Below are positions 44,601 through 60,096 of a stretch of 64,000 nt of DNA, in pieces (positions within the stretch are counted from its first letter, which is position 1; each line of letters opens with the position of its first letter). Where the stretch lies: contig QAOA01005727.1 in assembly GCA_003255065.1 (NCBI GenBank), positions 235,582-299,581 on the forward strand. The letters are read 5' to 3'. The DNA is from Cercis canadensis. Lineage: Eukaryota > Streptophyta > Magnoliopsida > Fabales > Fabaceae. Under the pieces are notes generated by a model. The model searched no databases. It saw only the letters and a list, made by a program, of their open reading frames with translations, and had not been told where the DNA came from. The position numbers and the translations under genes are program-made.

Positions 44601-47242
44601 TCCTTAACATTATACTAACATCCACTATCCCCCCCCACCCACGCACCCACCCAATCTCAAATGGATAAAAGAAAATTTCATTTCATATATTATCTATCAC
44701 AAATAATTAACATACATAAATAAAATAAATGATTGATTCGTTAAAATTTGTAATATGTCTTAACTTTAAAATATAATAGTTTCTTTTCATTTTTTAATTT
44801 GACTTACCAAAAAAAAAAAAAAACACAATTGGCTATGATACTTGGTATAAATTTTTTTAATGCCATATTGGTATGGAAATTACATTTTTGAATTTTTTTT
44901 CTGCTTATTAAGTTTGATTATATACGTAGATTCCTTTGAATACTTTAATTATAGTTATGGTCCTGCATGTGTAGAGCCCATTACGAAGGGATGAAATTGA
45001 AAACAAAGAGGAGATCTAGGAGACAACTTGGGAAGGTGGTACTCGAAATGGTTATATAGGTACATTACATGTAATGGCAGTGAATTATTAAAGATGAAGG
45101 TCTTAGTGGAATCACTAGANATGTAATGGCAGTTAATTATTAAAGATGAAGGTCTTAGTGGAATCACTAGAGTGGAGTCACTTGGTGTTGGAGCTATGTT
45201 GGTGCAGCCGTGCAGATAGTGATATTGAGACTTCTACATCAGGTTACAACTAAAAAAGTAGGTGGTATATAATAGGTGCACCTTTTTTTATTAAAAAAAA
45301 AAACACAAAGGGAGCATAATACATTAAATAAGAAAAAGGCAACATTGATATGAATCCTCTTATTTTAAGAATGAGAAAAAAAAAAAATGTTATTGCATTC
45401 ACGGTAGGTGCTCCTTTTATTGATTAAAAATATAGACTTATTTTTATTTGTTTTCCTAGCTAGTTGCGTGAATGAAGTTATCTACTTATCATTCAGGGAA
45501 GGGCTAAACAATAAAATACTTACTTGATTGACTGGAGTTGTCGTTTTAGGGTCAAAAGTAAATTGGTCATAAATACCACTTTTGAGTGCCGTGCAGCAAG
45601 TGCAGTATCTGCTATCCTAATTATTCTTATTTCCAATCTCAAGCTACTTATCAGTTAGTCACATCGTTTTATTAGTGTTTTCATCACTCTGTACATAGGT
45701 CAAAAACTGATTTGTGTATTTCTTGTATGGTTTTTTTCGGAATTCACTTCATTTACATCTCTTCAATTTCAACAATAGTTGTATTAATTATTCTATTTAA
45801 TAATATATTGGAAATTATACAAAATTTATATCTTGAGGGTCGTTTGCAACTATATTTTTTAAAATGACTTCTAACCACAATAATTGCTCATGTTCTTTTT
45901 TGGCTCAGATAATTTCTCTCTCTCTCTCTGTGATTGCTTAGATAATTACTCATGTTCTCTTGGATTGGCTTCTGTTTGTTTTCCCTAGATCAGATTGGGC
46001 CGTCTAGTCTGGGGCAAACGAGGGTTGGATCATTGGGTTTGGGTGAGGTTTAAATAGATATGTCAGATAATTACGTCTGGGCCCAATTCTTATTAATTTC
46101 TTCATCCGTAATGGGCCCATCCTATATTGAATTCATAAGCCCAATACAATTCTCTGGAACGATAGCCACAAGTACTTCTCAGTTCTCACCCTCTCAACGC
46201 AGGGTCCCATAAATTACTTAATGTAGATGAATAAAGATTGGCTAAAGACCTGCAATTAGTCTGCAGCGGCTGCCAAAATATTCAAAAGAATTTACGTGGT
46301 TGAAAAAGTAACTAGTAAGTCATTAATTGTCCTAGTCCTTTAAAATTGCCTCATTGTTTCTACAGTCATGAATATTTGCCTCTGCCCTCTGCCCTCAACC
46401 TCACTGGCAACCCCATTGACTCAGATGGTTCCTATGCACCAGTCATTTTTATTATCGTAGATAGACATTTGGTGCACCCTTGACCGGGATTAAAGATTTG
46501 AGGTTTAGTAAAAATATTATTAAAAAAAAGAAATTATAATTGTTTTAATTTTTAAATGAGATTAATTTTACAGTCAATTAAATAAAATAGAGATAGTTGT
46601 GATATTAACAATATATATATATATATATATATTAGTTTAAGAGAAATGCTTCCTACTTACACAACCATATTCTGAACTGTATACAACTTTTTTATTATTA
46701 TTATATGACAATAAAGAGATTAACTTTGATTTTCTATAAACTACAAAAATTGCATATTAGTGGCATTCAACTGTATACAACTTTATAAGTAGTCAGTTGG
46801 AGAGGGCTGGTTATAAGTATATGAGTAATGAAATTTACACCAACTTTTGTTCCACATCCATAATTATGTTATGTGAGTTTGGATAAGCAAAAAGTTTATA
46901 TGATCTAATTGGATTTATATTTTGTTATAGTATAGTTTATGAACTGTTGTGTGAACAGAATTTGTGTATATATCATTACTCTAGCTATAAGTAGAATTTT
47001 TGTTAGGTAATCTCAAGACTGCGAAATGTAATGTTTTAACCTTTTAATCCTCATGACAGCAAAGCTGCGTAGTGAATTTAAGTTCATTTACTATCCTCAA
47101 CTACCCCTTCTCTACTCTTTCTTCCCTTTAAAAGGTGAGCCCCCAAGCCCTCTTTCGTTCAATACAGAGAGTTGTGTAAGTACGTAGTGTGTGTGTGTGA
47201 CAGAGAAGAAAGTAGCAAGAGAGAGAGAGAGATCAGAGAGTG
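41700..47242. other. Gene-poor AT-rich region
   Basis: No gene is supported across 5.5 kb. Present are G-box-type motifs (CACGTGGCCACGT near 42890, CCACGTGG near 43261), a C-rich stretch near 44630-44652, (CT)n near 45917-45932, (AT)n near 46609-46631, and a 51-bp segment duplicated across the N at 45120 (45069-45119 and 45121-45171). Frames reported in this region are short and low-complexity. Confidence 0.5.
47127..47134 (+). promoter_or_regulatory. TATA-like box of the glycine-rich protein gene
   Basis: TTTAAAAG about 115 bp upstream of the ATG, followed by a GA-rich 5'UTR ending in (GA)n. Assigned from position and sequence only. Confidence 0.45.
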
Positions 47243-47650
47243 ATGGCTAAGTGGTGTATCCTGGTTGGTCTTGCTCTTGCTCTTGCTCTGGCTGTGGCTG
47301 TGGGTGCTAGTGCTAGAAATGTGCCTAGCGATGCTGGTCTGAGGGACCAGAAGAACTTCCTCACCTATGGTGGCGTTGGTGGGTTTTCAGGACTGGGTAG
47401 CAATGGACTTCCCTTCGGAGGTGCTGGGGCTGGAGTTGGCGCTGGCTTTGGTGGTGGGCTCGGCGGTGGGCTTGGCGGTGGGCTCGGTGGTGCTGGTGGG
47501 TTAGGTGGGTTAGGCGGACTTGGTGGTGCAGGTGGCCTTGGCGGGCTCGGTGGTGGCGCTGGTGGTTTGGGGGGTGGTGTTGGTGGTGGTGCTGGTGGTG
47601 GTGTCGGAGGTGGCGCTGGTGTTGGCACCGGTGTCCTTCCTTTTCCTTGA
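47243..47650 (+). CDS. Secreted glycine-rich protein (cell-wall type)
   Basis: A single-exon frame of 135 residues. The N-terminus MAKWCILVGLALALALAVAV then GASA is a clear secretion signal, probably cut near residue 25. A short non-repetitive linker follows (RNVPSDAGLRDQKNF). The rest is Gly-rich with GGLGG, GGAGG and GAGVG units and a C-terminal VLPFP. This is the layout of plant structural or wall-associated glycine-rich proteins. The preceding GTG at 47240 is not needed as a start. The GC-rich repeat makes the opposite strand appear as a proline-rich frame, which is a shadow. The exact role cannot be read from sequence. Confidence 0.85.
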   Translation: MAKWCILVGLALALALAVAVGASARNVPSDAGLRDQKNFLTYGGVGGFSGLGSNGLPFGGAGAGVGAGFGGGLGGGLGGGLGGAGGLGGLGGLGGAGGLGGLGGGAGGLGGGVGGGAGGGVGGGAGVGTGVLPFP

Positions 47651-49733
47651 GACAAATGAGTCTCGATCCGTTTCTTTTACCATATATATTATATAGTCGT
47701 TATTTTATCTTTCTTCCTGCTCAGAAAATAATAGTGTGTCTTGTTGTTTATGTTGAAGCATATCCTAGGGTTCTAAAGGGAAGTTAGCTGAATTAGAGAG
47801 TGATTATTAGAGTACTACTAAATTTGTAATGCGTCCTTCTTTATTTTTCTTTGTTAAACTTGTAATGCCGTCCTTCGGTCTTTGCCTTTTATATGTTGGT
47901 ATTTCCCTTGTTAAGTTAATTACATATATTTTGCGATACGTGGTTTTCTGCCTCTTTCTTTACATTATGCAATATAGAAACGACACTATATTGTTTTGCA
48001 TGGTGAGAGTAATATTTTCATTATCTCTTTTAATTAGTGTATGACTGTATGCTTCTTCCTCCTTTTTAGTGACGACTCTAGAAATAACTTGATGAGATGT
48101 CAAGTTATAAAAATAAAGAGGTTAAACTAAAAAAAAAGAGTAATTTGTTCACTAGAAGCTGTGAATAATAGTACAAGAGCCAAATAACAAACAAGCTTTT
48201 CTTAATTAACTATATATTTGTGTGACACAAAAATAACCTTTTGTTTATTTGTTTGGCTAATTGTGACAAAAATATATAGTTACGTTTAATAATGCATTTG
48301 GCGTACGTACGTAGTCAATGCTTCTAGATGTGTATCAGACATTTAATGTACTGGGATATATATTAATTTCCAACCATATGATATTTATTGCTCTGATCTT
48401 TTCTTTTTTAATTTTGTTCAATGGATTAATTCTGAAGTACATTAATTTTGCGAAAAAATTAAAGCAAACAAGGAGGTTTTACTGTTTGATGAATGGTCCC
48501 CCATTTGAGAAGAAAATCCCGTTGAAGCCCTCGCTTACCGCATTTCACCACGATTCGGCTTCATTAAATTCCTCCCACAGCAAAATTGAAATGGGAGTGT
48601 TCTTTGGTTCTAAAATATGGTCAATCCTATATCTGCATGTAGGCATCAAAATATTGGTCCATGACCATCAACATCTAGCTAGAGGCATTAGAATTAGCAT
48701 AATGGTATAAAAAAGAAAACATAACTTGTTGGTCTAGTAAATTAAGGAAACAGAGTATAAATCCAATGGGTCCTAGTCCAATTGACATCATGAGCTACAG
48801 TAAATATTAGTCTATATGATGAAGATTACTAGGTTCAAGATTCCTGTTCTCATTCAATTTAGCTTATATGTGTGTAACTGTTCATGTGTATTTGGACCTC
48901 TACAACTAAAGACCAGCTAGCTATTATTTGTAACATAATTTGTACCAAAAAATGAAAATATAAAGGGGAAAAAAACAGAGAATATGAAACAGAAAAAGTA
49001 GTTCTTGCACTCACACATTGTGACGTTGTTGATGTATGCATGCATGTGGCTTAAATTACAAGGCTCAAGGGTACCGACTGTGGATTCTGTATTTGAAATT
49101 GAAGCCATGGTGACATGTTCTCTTTATACGTGGTCCTCAAGTATGTTCCTAACAGGAAAGTGCTTTCTCTTTCACTTGGCGTACGTGGTGTATGGGTTCA
49201 TAACTAGGGCAGGTTGAACGTACGTGTTATGTATGACTGGTTTTAATACGTTTGGTAAAGCTTTCAATAAACAAGTAGATGACCACAACCACGTATCTTA
49301 TAGCTATTTATAGATGACAACAACGACAATATTATGCTTTAATGAAGCAATTGAATGCCAAGCACAAGTGTGAACTCCATATAGTAAATAACCATCACCT
49401 ACTTTCAACTCAACCAATACATGAGTTCGTTTCTCTCTGGTTTTCTAATAACTAATCTCATCCACTTTGTGGTGAATCAGTCAACCAATATCAAGATCTT
49501 TCAAGTAAAGGGTCAACTATAGGTCTTAAATTAGCATAATTATTAAGGCTCTAGAATATTTCAAACAGCACTTCCTTTGAAAAATTTATTAAATATAAAA
49601 TTATTTATAAGTCTTCACCTAATAATTTATTTATAGTGTATATTGTATTAAAGAAAATAAAAAAAAAACATGAAATTAANATTAAAGAAAATAAAAAAAA
49701 AATACATGAAATTAAGCTTTATTCATAAGTATT
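47651..49733. other. Region downstream of the glycine-rich protein gene
   Basis: 3' flank and AT-rich DNA. A 33-bp segment is repeated around the N at 49680. A 130-codon frame at 48318-48710 is hydrophobic at first and then featureless; it has no recognisable domain and is probably accidental. Confidence 0.45.
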
Positions 49734-49751
49734 AGTATTTGTTTCTATATT

Positions 49752-49922
49752 ACCAATGTTGGTTTGAGTAGAAGAGGCTTTGATCACTTAAATAAGTGGT
49801 CTCAAGTTTGAGTCATTGTGGATATAACAAATTTTCTTATGAAAGGTTCCCGCTTTAGTGCCTGCCTGAAAATTAGTCTTAGGCAAAGTATGTGGATACC
49901 TTAAAAAAAGATAAAAAAAAAA
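49752..49922 (+). mobile_element. tRNA-derived SINE with 18-bp target duplication
   Basis: 171 bp flanked by AGTATTTGTTTCTATATT at 49734-49751 and again at 49923-49940. A B-box-like CAAGTTTGAGTC lies at 49803-49814. The 3' part reads GTGCCTGCCTGAAAATTAG..., ending in an A-rich tail (TTAAAAAAAGATAAAAAA). It carries no coding sequence. The exact duplication shows a fairly recent insertion. Confidence 0.8.
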
Positions 49923-49940
49923 AGTATTTGTTTCTATATT

Positions 49941-51578
49941 GAAATTATAGAACTTAATTTATTTATAAATAAACCATTTACTTTTTGAATTAATATTTAA
50001 TTTTAATAATCCAAATTTATTTTTAAAAAAATGTAATTTCAAGAACACAATAATGGNGTAATTTCAAGAACACGATAATGGCATGGCATCACAAGAAAAC
50101 AAAAATCTAGCCCATGTCAAATATCACAGCGTTATAAATATTTATCTTGCTTGCCATAGTCTTTACACCTCGATGATCACCAGAAAATAAAGATATCTTT
50201 TCTGTTTTTTTTTTTTTTTTTATAAGAGAAAATTAAGATATGTTGAAGCTATAAATTTAAAGGGCCAATGAATCAATATAGCAGAAAATATATAGAGCAT
50301 GAGGAGAGGTATAAACGGCATTGTGATTTGGTTTGAACTGCCACTAGTCTCTATTGTTGTTCACCACATAGATATGTAGTCCATATCATGAATGGTCTGA
50401 GCAACAACACTGGCCTCAATGAATTTGGGTGACCATGTGATGAATTTAAATTCAAATTCCGCTCCAATATTTGGTGCTCAACGTCAAATGGGGACTCATT
50501 CACGGTGGAAGATACCAAGTGTTTTGGGTTCAAAAATATTTTAATTCTATATATGTGTACCTTCAATGATTGGCCAAAGAAGATGGCTTCTACTTGAGAA
50601 ACATTGAAAAGTTTTATGATTGGGAAATTAACATTACAATTTGGGTGAGTAGAGATACATTATCTTTTGCAAACACTTTTCCCTTTCAACTCAAATATCA
50701 ATGATGTAATCGATAAATCATTAAATCATATATGCAACAACTCATTCTTCCCAACCAAAACAAGAAAGAAAAAGTTGTTAAAGTTCCATTACCATTTTCA
50801 TTTTCTATATTTTTCCAGACAATTAAAGCTATTTATTTACTAATCTTCCTTTAGAGGTATATACATCAGATTTATGGTTAAACTTGAACTCAAAGCCACT
50901 ATCTCATTTAAATTATCTTTGTAAATTAGAACAAATTATTAGGCACTCTTAATGTATAAACACCGCAGGACACAAAAATATGAACTCTATCCGTGATTCA
51001 TGTATGAAACTTACTTTTTTGTGTCTATACATATATTGAGTGTGTGAAATAATATTCATAGACATAAGCACACAATATAATTGATATAGGATTTTTTAAA
51101 AAGGTTGAGATTCATGCCTTTAACTAAAAAATTTAACTATGTCTATTTATAACAAAAGCAAAAAATATTCAGAGACTAGAGTAGAGATTGCCAGTTTTTC
51201 TTTTTTGGGCCATGGTAGACTCTTCCAGTTACTTTGTTTTTTTTGCTTAAATAGGCCCAAATACTTTTCAGGCAATTATTATTTTTTGGTGGATTGGGCC
51301 ATTGTTTTGACCCAGTAAGAGACTATCATTAGAGAATAGTAGATGGGCCTACGGTTATTGGCTTTGTCTGGTCGGCCCAACGTGCATTCCATTTCGGTTA
51401 TTTTCCCCAGTTCGGTTCGATTCGTTTCGACATGTACATCCGGTTCATGGTTAAACTTGAGCTCAAAGCCACCATCCTTGTTTCGTTTCTTTATCTGCGG
51501 AGACTAGACTCAACTCACTCAAACTTCCTCGCTCTCTTTCTTTCTTTCTATCTTTTTCAGACCTCGAATCTTCAAATT
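49941..51578. other. Region upstream of RPT2
   Basis: AT-rich DNA with a 24-bp duplication across the N at 50057 and the RPT2 promoter at its right end. A segment of about 45 bp at 50859-50904 resembles 51433-51477 in the RPT2 5' region. No gene is seen. Confidence 0.45.
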
Positions 51579-56010
<4,432 letters not shown>

Positions 56011-57659
56011 AATATCATCTTTGATGTAATCCCCACTTTCCCGTATGATCTTTATGGTAGCATGTTTTTGTTGTTTCTTTTTGTTTAAAAACTTTAAAGA
56101 TTTGAGGAAAAATTGGTCGAAACCAATATATGTGTAATTGGAAATTGTTCGTTGCTGTTGAATTCTTTTAGCACATGTGATCAAGCAAGGCACTGTCTGA
56201 ATCCTTGAAGATGAAACTAATATATGTGCAGATTCGTCAAATTCATTACCTGCTCAATTCTTTGTTGGACCCTGTATCCTCTTTTCTTTTTTTAAAAAAT
56301 AACTCTAATACTGAATCCCATCTAGTTAATTGGCTTCTTAAAACGACCAGAATTACAATCAAACAGAATTTGGTTGCAACTTACAATTCTGTAGCTGACT
56401 TTCTTCCTACGTGCTTTAAGGAGAGTCAAGCGAGTAAATGGTAAGTAGAAATTGAAAAAATGTTCGTCTTATTTCAATCAGAAATTGAAATGCAATACCA
56501 AGTTACGTTGTTGACATATACAATCTCAGACCAGGTGGTTGGTTTTGGATAAATTTTCTTACATCACGGGCTGTCATTCATGTTTGGACGAAAGACTCAA
56601 TTTTATCGCTCTTGTATTTCTGGTACATGATTACTGTTTTAGAATTAAGGTTTTATTTTGAATTTACTGAATTAAATTTTTTTAAAAGTAAATAGTGAAA
56701 GTTAAGTTAAGTTTATAATAATTTTTATATGGAGTTGATATNATTTAAGAGTACAAATTTTATGCATAAAAACAGTTAAACAGAATAAGGGATTAAGAAT
56801 TAAGGTTTTATTTTGAAACTGAATTAAATTTTTTTAAAAGTAAATAGTGAAAGTTAAGTTAAGTTTATAATAATTTTTATATGGAGTTGATATAGGATAC
56901 TGTGTATGAAAATGAAACACATCATTTAAAGATTTAACATTAAAATGTGGACTAATATATATCTATACTAAACATAAAAATATTGATGTTAGAAATTTTG
57001 ATTTGTCAAAAATATTCTTTTTTAAAAAATAAATACTTATAAAAACAAAATTAAAAAAAATATATTATTTTTAGAAATACAAAATTATTATTTTTCCTCA
57101 TAATTTTTTTTATATATATATATAACTTATATCTTTCATATTATATTTATGTTATCTAGGATCAATGACAAAAGTAGTAAGAGGAATTTTATTCCAAAAG
57201 AACTTTGATCTGTATGTAATTTCCTATAGTTCCCATAGTTAGGTGTACTATTAAAATAGAAGTTAGTTACATAAAAATGTTGTGATTGATTGTGACACTT
57301 AATAATTATTTAGGTGCCTAGTAAACAAACAAAAAGAAAAACAACAACACAAGTTACATAGCAAAAAGACTCATTTTGAAAAGAGGGCATTGGGCCATTT
57401 CTAACTTTAGGCTGACTCATCATACACAATCAAAGTCTTTTCTACACCTCTTTTTGTATCTCTGTCTCATTCACTCTTTTATATTTTGTGAATTCTCTAA
57501 TGTTTCCAAGAAAATATATATGAAGCTTCTATCATACTTTCGTTTCCTCTCTTATTACTTTTATATAACCTAAGTAGCTCTACTTTCAATTTCAAGCCAT
57601 CGAAGTAAGATACAAATTTTTTAAATAATTGGTTTTGGTGTGAATAGCCTGCTCTTAAG
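56011..57659. other. Intergenic region between RPT2 and the ankyrin pseudogene
   Basis: RPT2 3' flank, then AT-rich DNA. About 100 bp (56641-56741) recurs at 56796-56892 on the other side of the N at 56742, offset by some 50 bp. A (TA)n run lies near 57111-57122. No gene is seen. Confidence 0.5.
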
Positions 57660-57666
57660 ATACAAA

Positions 57667-58500
57667 TTAGCCTGGGCAGTGGACAAAAAGACAAAAGCTC
57701 AGAAGAAAATTTGCTGTCTTTTTAAAAGCCTTCAGGATACAAATTGCAGTGCCTGCTTCACATATGTCATAAGCAGAACAATTGTTACCACCCTTTATTG
57801 TATTCTCTTGCCAAACACCACCTGCTGGGTTCACTGCAGATTGAAAAGTCATGGTGGCTATCACAGTGGCCACCATCATCAATGTCCCTCTTCACTCTTC
57901 TATCCAATTCTCATGGTACTACAACTCCCATCTTCCTCTTCTCCTTCAACTTGATCCATGTGCTTCTGCTTCACTAGCTATGCTTGGTGATGCTGCAGCT
58001 GCTGCTACTTCTTCTGTACTGGTATCTATATCTGCACACTTCTTTACTCCAGCTTCAATCAAAATGTCCTGAATTTTACGACTTATAAAATCTCTTGGAC
58101 AACGCTCTAAGACATCCAAACCTATGAGACCCATTTTGTTCAAAGCATTGGGTTCTCTTCCTATTTCAGGCAGAGAAACTAAGTATGTTATGGTTTGCGA
58201 AATAATAATGATTTTATCAAACCGTTGAAAAAATTGTTCTTTTTCTTTTTCTTCCCTCAAATTAAATTTCATGGGTCTTCCTTCGTATTCCTAGACTACA
58301 AATTGGCAAGTTTTTAGAAAATGAGAATGTCCAATATAAGAAAGAATAGTGTGAGAAATGCATACCTTAATTTGCTTGAGCATGACCGCTAAGTGCACCA
58401 CTGTGTTGAGGTCTTTATCTTGGGAAAGAAGGAACTGCTGGTCGCCAATGGAGGATTCCACTACAAGTTTCAAGGCCTCCAAATGGTTGTATCGAACGCA
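57667..58500 (-). pseudogene. Ankyrin-repeat (BDA1-like, PGG-domain) pseudogene, 3' fragment
   Basis: On the minus strand, three blocks match plant ankyrin-PGG membrane proteins of the BDA1 type, which act in immune signalling. Block 1 (58500-58366) reads VRYNHLEALKLVVES and FLLSQDKDLNTVVHLAVMLK. Block 2 (58225-57946) reads YLVSLPEIGREPNALNKMGL and RCPRDFISRKIQDILIEAGV. Block 3 (57882-57667) reads MMVATVIATMTFQSAVNPAG, the membrane PGG region. Several lesions are seen: upstream repeats are missing beyond 58500, the acceptor before block 2 reads CGCAA instead of CAG, a TGA at 57946 follows EAEAHGSS, and another TGA (GAG TGA AGA GGG) breaks the link to block 3. It is not likely to make a functional protein. 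Confidence 0.78.
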
Positions 58501-58605
58501 AAACTTATTTGATTACTAAATTACTTTATAATGCGTAATTTACGCACATCGTAATCACAAGACATGCTGGGCTTAATTATTATGTGCAAGTCCTTTTTTT
58601 TTTTT
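58501..58605. other. Spacer
   Basis: AT-rich DNA between the pseudogene and the first copy of the ZNHIT3 upstream segment, ending in a T run. Nothing else is seen. Confidence 0.5.
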
Positions 58606-59260
58606 TTTTCACGCACAACATATGATAGATACACTATAAAATTTGTTTGGCTCTTAGGCTCAATTTACTATTTCTCGATATCAATCGGCTCAATTATGCC
58701 TATATTATATCACACGCACATGAACATTTATTTGTTCTATAAGCTTTTTTTTCTTAATTATTATTATTATTTTTAATTTTTGATTTTGTTTTATCTGTGT
58801 TTCCTTTTCTTTTGCCAAGTATCGTTTCCTTCGTTTCCTTATTATTCATTTCATTAGTCTAATTGAATAACACAAGAATTTTTTTAAAATTCTTTTTCTC
58901 TCACTAGTCTTTTGTTTTTGCCAGGTGGGGAGATATCTGTCGTTTTGATTACTCCATGGTCCAAACAAACGACACTTTTAATCACTGTCGTTAATAAGCG
59001 TTTTTTCATCCTTCCTTCCTCCCCGCCCTCCAGGCAGCGAAGCTTGCTTATTCAGTTATTCTTCTTTCTGTAGACGAGACGCGAGTCTCCAAGTCTCTGC
59101 TCCGGTGAAGTTCCTCACTGCACAACCAATCTTCTGCAAACCGTTTTCGCCGGCGATTTTAACTCACCGTAACTGTCGCCGCTGCCTTGCCGATATTCTT
59201 GTAATTTCTCTTGCCGCTATAACATTCATTCATACACAGTAATTCTCTTCGTCTCTTCCG
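58606..59260. repeat. ZNHIT3 promoter/5'UTR segment, copy 1
   Basis: Near-identical (655 bp, a few base changes) to 59262-59916, meeting at the single N at 59261. It ends in the 5'UTR exon sequence CTTCGTCTCTTCCG but lacks the rest of the gene, as expected for an unmerged contig end. Confidence 0.9.
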
Positions 59261-59261
59261 N

Positions 59262-59916
59262 TTTTCACGCACAACATATGATAGATACACTATAAAATTT
59301 GTTTGGCTCTTAGGCTCAATTTACTATTTCTCGATATCAATCGGCTCAATTGTGCCTATATTATATCACACGCACATGAACATTTATTTGTTCTATAAGC
59401 TTTTTTTTCTTAATTATTATTATTATTTTTAATTTTTGATTTTGTTTTATCTGTGTTTCCTTTTCTTTTGCCAAGTATCGTTTCCTTCGTTTCCTTATTA
59501 TTCATTTCATTAGTCTAATTGAATAACACAAGAATTTTTTTAAAATTCTTTTTCTCTCATTAGTCTTTTCTTTTTGCCAGGTGGGGAGATATCTGTCGTT
59601 TTGATTACTCCATGGTCCAAACAAACGACACTTTTAATCGCTGTCGTTTATAAGCGTTTTTTCATCCTTCCTTCCTCCCCGCCCTCCAGGCAGCGGAGCT
59701 TGCTTATTCAGTTATTCTTCTTTCTGTAGACGAGACGCGAGTCTCCAAGTCTCTGCTCCGGTGAAGTTCCTCACTGCACAACCAATCTTCTGCAAACCGT
59801 TTTCGCCGGCGATTTTAACTCACCGTAACTGTCGCCGCTGCCTTGCCGATATTCTTGTAATTTCTCTTGCCGCTATAACATTCATTCATACACAGTAATT
59901 CTCTTCGTCTCTTCCG
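59262..59916 (+). repeat. ZNHIT3 promoter/5'UTR segment, copy 2 (the one joined to the gene)
   Basis: Second copy of 58606-59260. It ends at ...CTCTTCCG followed by a donor GTAAC at 59917. The acceptor TTTCAG at about 60094, three bases before the ZNHIT3 ATG, suggests a short 5'UTR intron (59917-60094). Confidence 0.85.
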
Positions 59917-60096
59917 GTAACTTCACCGTCTGAAAATCCAGAAAATTCTTTCATTCAATATCTAATTTGGAGTATTTGATTGCTTGTGATTCAGTATTTG
60001 TTTTCTCTTGTGTCTCGCTCCGCTTTAGCAAGTTTAGATAATAGCAATAGTGTTGGGGCTCTATTGAATCGTTAAGCATCTGCCTCTGTTTCAGGG

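Noticed and set aside
47365..47655. Proline-rich 96-codon frame on the minus strand
   Set aside because: It is the exact antisense of the Gly-rich repeat; GGN codons read as CCN on the other strand. The plus-strand product has a signal peptide and the right context.
48318..48710. 130-codon plus-strand frame
   Set aside because: AT-rich, no domain, no neighbouring exons, and composition like the surrounding non-coding DNA.
51432..51578. Upstream in-frame ATG as the RPT2 start
   Set aside because: The extension has no counterpart in the family and would remove the conserved N-terminal MGQG myristoylation signal.
58089..58272. Reading the ankyrin block as an intact gene starting MKFNLREEK
   Set aside because: That start lies in former intron sequence with a lost acceptor; the conserved blocks before and after are cut off by stops.
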